DNA of 12,948 nucleotides, taken from assembly GCA_002339265.1 (NCBI GenBank), contig DDKG01000053.1:32917-45864 (forward strand), given 5' to 3'. Source of the stretch: Massilia sp. UBA2604. Lineage in GTDB: Bacteria; Pseudomonadota; Gammaproteobacteria; Burkholderiales; Burkholderiaceae_D. Made by a program: the position numbers and the translations under genes. The notes beneath the pieces were generated by a model. That model was not told where the DNA came from and ran no database searches. It saw nothing but the letters and a program-made list of their open reading frames with translations. This document shows, piece by piece, positions 6,852 through 12,948 of this stretch; positions within the stretch are counted from its first letter, which is position 1; each line of letters opens with the position of its first letter.

Positions 6852-7727
6852 ATGAGCGACGCACACAACGAACACCAATCCCTCATCCGCACGCCCAAAC
6901 AACTTGTCGTCGCCGTCACGGGATTTTTCCTAATCATTGTTCTCGGTATTATTTTACTGGTCACCTTCGTGACCAGCACCGCCACCACCGGCGCCGGCAC
7001 CGACAGCCAGAGTGCCGAAGCGATCAGCAACCGCATCCGCCCCGTTTCCGAAGAAGGCTTTACCCTGGTCGACGCCAATGCGCCGCGCGTGCTGCAGGCC
7101 GGTGGCGCCGTGTATGCCGCCACCTGCGCGGCCTGCCACGACAGCGGCATGGCCGGCGCGCCCAAGACCGGTGACAACGGCGCCTGGGGCGCGCGCCTGG
7201 CCCAGGGCTATGACACCCTGCTGAAGCACGCCATCGAAGGCATCCGCGCCATGCCGGCCAAGGGCGGCAATCCGGACCTGGACAATCTCGAGGTCGAGCG
7301 CGCCGTCGTGTTCATGACCAACAAGAGCGGGGCCAGCTTCAAGGAGCCGGCCGAACCCGCTCCTGCCGCTCCGGCCGCGGCCGACGCAGCGCCCACTGCA
7401 GACACCGCCGCACCGGCGCCAGACGCAGCGCCGGCGGCTGCCGCGGCTCCGGTCGCCACACCTGCCGTGGCCAGCGCCGATGCCGGCAAGAAAGCCTACG
7501 ACACGGCCTGCATCGCCTGCCACGGCGCCGGCATCGCCGGCGCGCCGAAGTTTGGCGACAAGGCGCTCTGGACCCCACGTCTCGGCCAGGGCGCCAACGT
7601 CCTGTACGAACACGCAATCAAGGGATTCCAGGGCAAGACCGGCTTCATGCCGCCCAAGGGCGGTTCCACCCTCCCCGACGCCGAGGTCAAGGCTGCCGTC
7701 GATTACATGGTCGCCGCAGCAAAATAA
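6852..7727 (+). CDS. Membrane-anchored dihaem cytochrome c (cytochrome c5-like, two domains)
   Basis: Electron-transfer protein of the periplasmic face of the inner membrane. Seen in 291 residues: a short cytoplasmic start, one uncleaved anchor helix (about 18-41), then two homologous class I domains. Domain 1 has the haem motif CAACH (Cys92, Cys95, His96) and probable Met134 ligand in MPAKGG. An Ala/Pro-rich linker (about 166-205) leads to domain 2 with CIACH (Cys220, Cys223, His224) and Met266 in MPPKGG. The domains share the GxxGAPKxGD and LxxGxxxLxxHAIxG blocks and clearly arose by internal duplication. ATG at 6852 has AAGGA just upstream. Single gene: divergent from the tRNA and closed by a strong terminator. 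Probably passes electrons to a terminal oxidase, as similar proteins do, but the partner cannot be told from here. Confidence 0.92.
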   Translation: MSDAHNEHQSLIRTPKQLVVAVTGFFLIIVLGIILLVTFVTSTATTGAGTDSQSAEAISNRIRPVSEEGFTLVDANAPRVLQAGGAVYAATCAACHDSGMAGAPKTGDNGAWGARLAQGYDTLLKHAIEGIRAMPAKGGNPDLDNLEVERAVVFMTNKSGASFKEPAEPAPAAPAAADAAPTADTAAPAPDAAPAAAAAPVATPAVASADAGKKAYDTACIACHGAGIAGAPKFGDKALWTPRLGQGANVLYEHAIKGFQGKTGFMPPKGGSTLPDAEVKAAVDYMVAAAK

Positions 7728-7747
7728 ATCGTTCGCCGGCCCTCAAC

Positions 7748-7774
7748 AAAAAAGCACCCACAGGGTGCTTTTTT
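7748..7774. terminator. Bidirectional intrinsic terminator between cytochrome c and PEP-CTERM genes
   Basis: Perfect stem GCACCC/GGGTGC with a 3-nt loop, flanked by six A on the left and six T on the right, so it works in both directions. It closes the plus-strand cytochrome gene (20 bp after its stop) and the convergent PEP-CTERM gene, whose stop is at 7832. Confidence 0.93.
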
Positions 7775-7831
7775 GTTTGAAAGATCATGAACGTTGTTGT
7801 GGCGCAACCCAGCAGTAAGGCTTTTTTTCGT

Positions 7832-8470
7832 TCAATTGCGGCGGCGGCGCGTGGTCAGCATGGCCACCAATCCCAGCCCCATCAGCAACGCGGCAGCCGG
7901 TTCAGGAACCATCACCGGTTCGTCGCTGACGAAGAAATCGAAATTGATTCCCCGAATACCGAGTCCACCGATCGATTCGCTCTCGAAAATCAAATCGGCG
8001 GTCGGAAAAAAGCCATCCCAAGGCGCGGCTTGATCGACCTGGTCGACCAGATTGCCGGAATCGGTCACCAGCTTGTCATTCGAATCGAAGAAAGAAACCC
8101 GCGCGTCGTACAGGAATACCGAGCGCAATAAATCCAGCCCGTCGCCAAACGTTCCGATACCGTAAAAACCGCTTTCTTCGGTCACCGGGAAGATGTCGTC
8201 ATTGGCGCGCAGTTGAATACTGATGAACGAGCGCCCATTGCCCAGATCGGTTTCGGATTCGGATATGATTATCGGCAAGGATTCCCAAGTGCCGAGCTCA
8301 CCTATCTCGTCGAAGCTGGCGACGCCATAAAACGCCCCGGCACTGGACATACGGTCCAGGTACACGGAGTAGGTCGAGCCGGTCGAGACGACCGGCGCGG
8401 CAACGGCAAGCTGCGGCGCCAGCCCCAGGGTTGCCACCAGCATCAGGATTGATCCAATCAGTTTATGCAC
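7832..8470 (-). CDS. PEP-CTERM sorting domain protein
   Basis: Exported protein carrying the exosortase sorting tail; it would be sent across the inner membrane and processed by XrtA, possibly together with exopolysaccharide. Seen in 212 residues: a signal peptide (1-24, cleavage after LAVA), a 160-residue acidic, cysteine-free body rich in beta-type residues with no recognised domain, and the full PEP-CTERM at 188-212: VPEP, a hydrophobic helix and an RRRR cluster ending the protein. Start is GTG at 8470. AGGAGG seven bases upstream fixes it and no nearer ATG fits a signal peptide. A good sigma-54 promoter lies about 40 bp upstream, which matches the PrsK/PrsR circuit represented at the left end of the window. 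It is convergent with the cytochrome gene. The body resembles other dispersed PEP-CTERM proteins in character only; its function is unknown. Confidence 0.92.
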   Translation of the reverse strand: MHKLIGSILMLVATLGLAPQLAVAAPVVSTGSTYSVYLDRMSSAGAFYGVASFDEIGELGTWESLPIIISESETDLGNGRSFISIQLRANDDIFPVTEESGFYGIGTFGDGLDLLRSVFLYDARVSFFDSNDKLVTDSGNLVDQVDQAAPWDGFFPTADLIFESESIGGLGIRGINFDFFVSDEPVMVPEPAAALLMGLGLVAMLTTRRRRN

Positions 8471-8477
8471 GTTTTTT

Positions 8478-8483
8478 CCTCCT
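8478..8483 (-). promoter_or_regulatory. Strong ribosome binding site deciding the GTG start
   Basis: AGGAGG on the minus strand, seven bases before GTG at 8470. It supports the rare start codon and rules out the longer minus-strand frame across this region. Confidence 0.85.
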
Positions 8484-8507
8484 GCGAATTGATAGTGCTT
8501 AATAAGT

Positions 8508-8525
8508 AAGCAATAATCATGCCGC
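8508..8525 (-). promoter_or_regulatory. Sigma-54 (-24/-12) promoter of the PEP-CTERM gene
   Basis: On the minus strand GGCATGATTATTGCT: invariant GG (8523-8522) and GC (8511-8510) separated by exactly 10 bp, with GGCAT for GGCAC and TTGCT matching TTGCW. Transcription would start near 8498, giving a leader of about 28 nt. The GG-N10-GC geometry is seen directly; use by PrsR is inference from the exosortase literature. Confidence 0.75.
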
Positions 8526-9025
8526 AGTGAATTAAAGCTGATAAATCAGGCATTTGATCGAATGTCCGACGCCGACAACCATCCTGTGTAAAGTATTCCG
8601 ACAGGGTTTCACGGTAGACATCTCTACTCGCACTATCGGTTCTCCAGGCCTCGCCATCACCCTGCTTCACGTCCCGGCCGCGTGACACCTTCCTTTCCCG
8701 CGCATTTCAGCGCACGCCATTTATCTGGATTTTTTCAGAAATTTTCTTGCTCTGAATATGCCGAGTGTTGCCTGACTTCAGTGCTCAGAGTCTGGAATTT
8801 TCCCGGAAGAAAATTTTCAAATGGAAAGAAAAAAATTGACATGCACTCAAGAAAAACAGTTGCGATAAAGAGTTGCCTTTCAAATCTTATAAATTGCAAT
8901 TGTTAAATATTTCCATATTGCACTGTCACAATTCGTTACAAGTAGCCCTGCGTAAATATCGTATGCTTCAAATCTTTCCAACCGGAACAAATTCCACTCG
9001 GAATTTTTTTACAGGACATAATCCC

Positions 9026-10471
9026 ATGCAACGATTCCGCACTACTGCGTCGAACAAATCCCTTATTCGTCTGAACGCCGCGCTGCTGATGTCGCTGGCG
9101 GCTGCTGGCGGCGCCTCGGCCGCTACCTTGTCGGTGGGTCCGGGCAAGACCTATGCGGCGCCCTGCGCCGCCTTCGCCAAGGCCAAGGCCGGCGATATCA
9201 TCGAAATCGACGGCAGCAAGACCTATAGTGGCGACGTCTGCGCCATCAGCCCGAGCAACCTCGTCATCCGCGGCGTGAACGGCCGTCCGAAGATCGATGC
9301 GGCCGGCAAGAATGCCCAAGGCAAGGGAACCTGGGTAGTCAAGGGCAATAGCATCACGGTCGAGAACGTCGAGATGACCGGCGCCAAGGTGCCGGACAAG
9401 AACGGCGCCGCGCTGCGCCTGGAGGGCACCAACTTCACGCTGCGCTCGTCCTACCTGCACCGTAACGAAAACGGCATCCTGAGCGGCGCCAATACCAGCA
9501 GCAATGTCGTGATCGAATACAGCGAGTTCGAGCGCAATGGTGCAGGCGATGGTTATTCCCACAACCTATACATCGGCAATATCGGCAGCCTCGTGTTCCG
9601 CCATAACTACTCGCACGACGCCCTGGCCGGCCACAACCTCAAGTCGCGCGCCAGGGTCAACACCATCAGCTATAACCGCTTCTCGAGCACGCCGTCGGGC
9701 AGCCTCAAGGCTGGTGCGCCGAGCTACGAGATCGACCTGCCGAACGCCGGCACTGCCCACGTCATCGGCAACGTGATCCACCAGCCGGCGGCCCACAACA
9801 ACCCGGGCATGCTGGCCTATGGCATGGAAGGCGCGACGAACCCAGGCAAGGACCTGTATGTCGTAAACAATACTTTCATTAATGACGACAGCTCGCGCGG
9901 CACCTTCGTGCTGGTCGGCAGCAAGGTCACCACGCCAGCCCTGTTACAAAACAATATCTTCAGCGGTACTGGCAGCGTGACCACCCAAAGCAGCGCCGTC
10001 CAGAAGAGCAACTACCGCTCGGTGGCGGCCGGCTTCGTCAACCGTGCACAGTTCGACTTGCACCCGACTGCCAACGCACTGGTGGTCAATGCCGGCACGG
10101 CGCCGGGCAAGTCAGCTGCCGGTGTCAGCCTGGCGCCAACGGTGCAGTACAAGCACACGGCGTCGAGCGAGACCCGTCCGGTTTCCGGCGCACTCGATAT
10201 CGGCGCCTATGAGGCGGCTGATCCGACCGCCACGCCGTCGATCCCGGCGCCAGCGCCTGCTCCGGCGCCGAGCACCCCGGCAACCTGGAAACAGTGCGCG
10301 ACCGAGGGCTATACCTGCTCCTTCACCGGTACCCGCGAAGTGCGCTTCGGTGTCCCGGGCGCCTACAGCACCAAGGTCATGACCGCCAAGACCGCCTGCA
10401 CCACCGCGGTATTCGGCGATCCGAAGAAAGGCGCTTCGAAGACCTGCAGCTATTCCAGCCTGGCGCGCTGA
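9026..10471 (+). CDS. Secreted right-handed parallel beta-helix protein with C-terminal Cys-containing domain
   Basis: Exported protein with a pectin-lyase-like fold; such proteins often cleave or bind acidic polysaccharides. Seen in 481 residues: signal peptide (1-32, cleavage after GGASA) and a long beta-helix region (about 33-398) of short repeating turns with Asn, Gly and hydrophobic residues, including HNLYIGNIGSLVFRHNYSHD and HNLKSRA. An Ala/Pro linker (399-419) and a separate domain (420-481) with four Cys, WKQCATEGYTCSF to TACTTAVFGDP and KTC, follow. That last block resembles a small domain found at the ends of other bacterial secreted proteins and may bind carbohydrate; this is recall, not a search. 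ATG at 9026 is preferred over the upstream in-frame ATG at 8873 because it has AGGA nearby and begins a proper signal peptide. Divergent from the PEP-CTERM gene. No catalytic residues can be assigned, so enzymatic activity is unproven. Confidence 0.85.
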   Translation: MQRFRTTASNKSLIRLNAALLMSLAAAGGASAATLSVGPGKTYAAPCAAFAKAKAGDIIEIDGSKTYSGDVCAISPSNLVIRGVNGRPKIDAAGKNAQGKGTWVVKGNSITVENVEMTGAKVPDKNGAALRLEGTNFTLRSSYLHRNENGILSGANTSSNVVIEYSEFERNGAGDGYSHNLYIGNIGSLVFRHNYSHDALAGHNLKSRARVNTISYNRFSSTPSGSLKAGAPSYEIDLPNAGTAHVIGNVIHQPAAHNNPGMLAYGMEGATNPGKDLYVVNNTFINDDSSRGTFVLVGSKVTTPALLQNNIFSGTGSVTTQSSAVQKSNYRSVAAGFVNRAQFDLHPTANALVVNAGTAPGKSAAGVSLAPTVQYKHTASSETRPVSGALDIGAYEAADPTATPSIPAPAPAPAPSTPATWKQCATEGYTCSFTGTREVRFGVPGAYSTKVMTAKTACTTAVFGDPKKGASKTCSYSSLAR

Positions 10472-10534
10472 TCGCAGTCGCATGTCGCGGTGGACGACCA
10501 GGTAAGGTTTTCTCTGGCGATCACGATACATAAC

Positions 10535-10568
10535 AAAAGGCCCGGGCGATGACGACCGGGCCTTTTTT
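10535..10568. terminator. Bidirectional intrinsic terminator between beta-helix and M13 genes
   Basis: Stem GGCCCGG (10539-10545) / CCGGGCC (10556-10562) with a 10-nt loop, flanked by AAAA before and TTTTTT after. It ends the plus-strand beta-helix transcript and the convergent minus-strand peptidase transcript. Confidence 0.93.
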
Positions 10569-10604
10569 GCATGCGACGCTAGCGTCTGGTCAAACAGGAC
10601 GCGC

Positions 10605-12671
10605 TTACCAGATGATCACGCGGTCCTTCGGCGCCAGGTACATCTTGTCGCCCGCCTTGACCCCGAACGCCTCGTAGAAGCCCGGCTGGTTCTTCAGGGT
10701 GCCGTTGGCGCGGTACTGCGCCGGCGAGTGCGGGTCGGTCTTGATCTGGGCGATCTGCGCCGGCTCGCGCATCTTGGTGCGCCACACCTGGCCCCAGCCC
10801 ATGTAGAAGCGCTGGTCGCCGGTGAGACCGTCGATGATGGGCGCCGGTTTGCCCTTCAGCGAGATCTTGTAGGCCTTATAGGCGATCGCCAGGCCCGAGT
10901 TGTCGCCGATGTTCTCGCCCAGGGTCAGTTCGCCGTTGACGTGGTAGCCCTCCAATGGGCTGAAGGCGGCGTATTGCGCGATCAGCGCCTTGGTCTTTTC
11001 GCCGAAGCGCTTGCCGTCTTCCTCGGTCCACCAGTTACGCATATTGCCGTCGCCGTCGTACTGCGAACCCTGGTCGTCGAAGCCGTGGCTGATCTCGTGG
11101 CCGATCACGGCGCCGATGCCGCCATAGTTGACCGCGTCGTCGGCGTTGGCGTCGAAGAACGGCGGCTGCAGGATCGCGGCCGGGAACACGATCTCGTTCA
11201 GCTCCGGGTTGTAATAGGCGTTGACGGTCTGCGGCGTCATGCCCCACTCGTCGCGGTCGATCGGTTTACCGAGTTTGTTCAGTTCGCGGTTGTACTCGAC
11301 TTCGCGCGAACGCATCACGTTGCCGACCAGGTCATCGCGCTTGACGGTGAGCGCGGTGTATTCCTTCCACTTGTTCGGATAGCCGATCTTCGGCGTGAAC
11401 TTGGCCAGCTTGGCCTGGGCTTCCTTCTTGGTCGCGGGGCTCATCCAGTCCAGGGTGTCGATCGACTCCTTGTAGGCGGCCAGCAGATTGTTGACCAGGA
11501 CTTCCATATGCGCCTTGCGCTCGGCCGGGAAGTGCTTGGCCACGTACAGCTTGCCGACCGCGTCGCCCAGGCTCGCTTCCAGGGTCGAGACGCCGCGCTT
11601 CCAGCGCGGTTCCAGTTGCGGGATGCCGGCCAGGGTGGTGCCGTGGAAGGCGAAGCGCTGGTCGACGAAGGCTTTCGACAGGTAGTTGGCGTAGCCGTTC
11701 ACGGTCTGGAACTGCAGATAGGCTTTCCAGGTCTCCAGCGGCACGCGGTTCAGCACCTCGGCGAAGCCTTTCAGATAGCTCGGCTGGCTGACGATCAGGT
11801 AGTCGGCCTTGCCCTGCAGGCCGGAAGCCTTCAGCCACTGCTGCCAGTCGTAGCCGGGCGCCATGGCGGCCAGCTTGTCCAGTTCGACCTTGTTGTAGGT
11901 CTTGATCGGATCGCGGTTCTCGACCTTGGTCCACTGCGCCTTGGCCAGCTCGGTTTCCAGCGCGACGATGGCCTTCGCATCCGCTGCTGCGCGCTGAGAG
12001 CCGGCCAGCGCCAGCATCTTCTCGACGTGCTGCTGGTACTTGGCGCGGGTGTCGGCCAGCTTGGCGTCGTCGGTTTTCAGGTAGTAGTCGCGGTCGGGCA
12101 TGCCCAGGCCGGCCTGGTACAGGTCGGCCACGTATTTGGTCGAGTCCTTGGCGTCCTGGTGGATGAAGAACACGAAGGGCACGTTGACGCCGATGCGGCC
12201 CAGGTGGGCGAACATGGCCGGCAGCTCGTTCTTGTTCTTGACTGCGGCGATCTTGCCCAGCTCACCGGCCAGCGGCTTGGCGCCCAGCTGTTCCAGGCGC
12301 GCTTCGTCCATATAGCTGGCGTAGAAGTCGCCGATCTTGCGCGCTTCGGTGCCGTTGGCGGCGCTGCGCTCCATCGCGGCTTTCTCGATGACCGCGCGCA
12401 GCTGCGGCAGGGTGTCGTCGCGCAGCTGGTGGAAGGCGCCCCAGGTCGACTTGTCGGCCGGGATCTCGACGCTCTTGAGCCACTTGCCGTTCAGGTGCTC
12501 GAAGAAATCGTCTTGCGGGCGCACGGCAGCATCGATGTACTGGGTGGCGATGCCGGACGACGCTCCCGCCTTGGCGGCAGGGGCAGTGGCAGGGGCGGCG
12601 GCGTCGGATCCGGCGTGCGCGAACGAAGCCACCAGCACGAGTGCGGCGGCGCTGAACAAATGTCGTTTCAT
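10605..12671 (-). CDS. M13 family (neprilysin-like) zinc metallopeptidase, PepO type
   Basis: Exported zinc endopeptidase that cuts oligopeptides outside the cytoplasm. Seen in 688 residues, full length for bacterial M13: signal peptide (1-20, cleavage after SFAHA), an Ala-rich spacer, and the N-terminal M13 domain starting IDAAVRPQDDFFEHLNGKWL. The substrate-site block NAYYNPELNEIVFPA starts at Asn484, the zinc site is HEISH with His525 and His529, and GENIGD carries the third ligand Glu586 and Asp590. The C-terminus has the family ending DPHSPAQYRANG to RVIIW. All catalytic residues are present. No lipobox Cys is seen, so it should be soluble periplasmic or secreted. ATG at 12671 has a GAGAGA Shine-Dalgarno. 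A paralogue lies 73 bp upstream on the same strand, with a hairpin terminator between them, so they may be separately expressed. Confidence 0.96.
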   Translation of the reverse strand: MKRHLFSAAALVLVASFAHAGSDAAAPATAPAAKAGASSGIATQYIDAAVRPQDDFFEHLNGKWLKSVEIPADKSTWGAFHQLRDDTLPQLRAVIEKAAMERSAANGTEARKIGDFYASYMDEARLEQLGAKPLAGELGKIAAVKNKNELPAMFAHLGRIGVNVPFVFFIHQDAKDSTKYVADLYQAGLGMPDRDYYLKTDDAKLADTRAKYQQHVEKMLALAGSQRAAADAKAIVALETELAKAQWTKVENRDPIKTYNKVELDKLAAMAPGYDWQQWLKASGLQGKADYLIVSQPSYLKGFAEVLNRVPLETWKAYLQFQTVNGYANYLSKAFVDQRFAFHGTTLAGIPQLEPRWKRGVSTLEASLGDAVGKLYVAKHFPAERKAHMEVLVNNLLAAYKESIDTLDWMSPATKKEAQAKLAKFTPKIGYPNKWKEYTALTVKRDDLVGNVMRSREVEYNRELNKLGKPIDRDEWGMTPQTVNAYYNPELNEIVFPAAILQPPFFDANADDAVNYGGIGAVIGHEISHGFDDQGSQYDGDGNMRNWWTEEDGKRFGEKTKALIAQYAAFSPLEGYHVNGELTLGENIGDNSGLAIAYKAYKISLKGKPAPIIDGLTGDQRFYMGWGQVWRTKMREPAQIAQIKTDPHSPAQYRANGTLKNQPGFYEAFGVKAGDKMYLAPKDRVIIW

Positions 12672-12700
12672 GTTCTCTCTCTTTGTTGTGAGTGCAATGC

Positions 12701-12731
12701 AAAACGGGCCGGCGCTCGTGACACCGGCCCG
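12701..12731 (-). terminator. Terminator between the two M13 peptidase genes
   Basis: Perfect 8-bp GC-rich stem CGGGCCGG (12705-12712) / CCGGCCCG (12724-12731) with an 11-nt loop, followed on the minus strand by TTTT. It lies 14 bp after the stop of the upstream peptidase gene. The T-run is short, so some read-through into the next gene is likely. Confidence 0.7.
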
Positions 12732-12744
12732 CTATCGGACTAAT

Positions 12745-12948
12745 TTACCAGATGATGACGCGTTCTTCAGGCGGCAGGTACATCTTGTCGCCCGGCTTGA
12801 CGTCGAAGGCCTTGTAGAACTCGGCCATATTGCGCACGGTGCCGTTGGCGCGGAACTGGCCCGGCGAGTGCGGGTCGGTCTTGACCTGGTTGATCTGCTG
12901 CGCTTCGCGCATCTTCGAGCGCCACACCTGGCCCCAGCCCATGAAGAA
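12745..12948 (-). CDS. Second M13 family metallopeptidase, C-terminal end only
   Basis: Only the last 67 residues and the stop are inside the window; the zinc site lies beyond the right edge. The visible part, FFMGWGQVWRSKMRE through DPHSPGQFRANGT to ERVIIW, aligns without gaps to the end of the M13 peptidase at 10605-12671 and differs at many positions. It is therefore a diverged tandem paralogue, not a recent copy. Same strand and 73 bp upstream of that gene. Whether the rest is intact cannot be seen. Confidence 0.93.
   Translation of the reverse strand, partial: FFMGWGQVWRSKMREAQQINQVKTDPHSPGQFRANGTVRNMAEFYKAFDVKPGDKMYLPPEERVIIW

Larger units (their letters stand above)
8471..9025. other. 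555-bp divergent intergenic region, AT-rich toward the beta-helix gene
   Basis: Separates two divergent genes for exported proteins. The left end holds the sigma-54 promoter and RBS of the PEP-CTERM gene. The right part contains A/T-rich palindromes (8738-8746, 8794-8803, 8809-8818) and a TTGACA at 8836-8841 without a convincing -10. I scanned the plus strand for GG-N10-GC and found none, so the beta-helix gene appears not to share the sigma-54 control. No supported small gene. Confidence 0.65.

Noticed and set aside
8458..8688. Possible 76-residue minus-strand protein upstream of the PEP-CTERM gene
   Set aside because: It overlaps the sigma-54 promoter, the RBS and the start of the PEP-CTERM gene in another frame, and has no recognisable features.
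8873..9025. Extended N-terminus of the beta-helix protein starting at 8873
   Set aside because: The extra 51 residues lie in AT-rich non-coding-like DNA and would bury the signal peptide; ATG at 9026 has AGGA nearby and a proper signal sequence.
10728..12743. Long plus-strand open frame (671 codons) antisense to the M13 peptidase
   Set aside because: A mirror frame of a gene with all its catalytic motifs; no RBS, no recognisable domain and a Val/Gly/Leu-biased composition.

Overview
The window looks like chromosome from a high-GC beta-proteobacterium of the Oxalobacteraceae (Massilia/Duganella type). This placement is inference. It rests on GC-rich coding DNA with AT-rich intergenic gaps, a PrsK-type histidine kinase beside a PEP-CTERM/XrtA-type sugar transferase, a PEP-CTERM protein, a two-haem cytochrome c5-like protein and tandem M13 metallopeptidases. 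No phage genes, transposases or CRISPR arrays were seen.

Layout. Positions 1-3321 (minus) hold the exopolysaccharide/exosortase module: a polyprenyl-phosphate sugar transferase followed by prsK, which starts at TTG and runs off the left edge. Positions 3322-3953 are a 632-bp AT-rich gap with repeated AATATAGCA-type motifs. Positions 3954-6265 (minus) carry two acyltransferase-3 membrane proteins, probably polysaccharide O-acylation enzymes. The second is broken by an in-frame TAG and a +1 shift in a G5 run. A tRNA-Arg(CCG) follows at 6601-6676 (minus). A membrane-anchored dihaem cytochrome c lies at 6852-7727 (plus), with a terminator-like hairpin in its leader and a clean bidirectional terminator behind it. 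A PEP-CTERM protein (7832-8470, minus, GTG start) sits under a good -24/-12 (sigma-54) promoter. A secreted right-handed beta-helix protein with a C-terminal Cys-containing domain is divergent from it (9026-10471, plus). Two tandem M13 metallopeptidases (minus) close the window, the second cut by the right edge.

How the parts fit. In PEP-CTERM/XrtA bacteria, PrsK with its partner regulator PrsR is thought to activate sigma-54 promoters in front of PEP-CTERM genes. This window has both ends of that circuit: the kinase at the left and a sigma-54-preceded PEP-CTERM gene about 6.5 kb away. The sugar transferase would start the exopolysaccharide repeat unit on a lipid carrier, the acyltransferases could decorate it, and the PEP-CTERM protein would be processed by the exosortase (not in this window). 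The beta-helix protein could be a polysaccharide-active partner, but only its fold is supported. The tRNA, cytochrome and peptidases look like ordinary neighbours.
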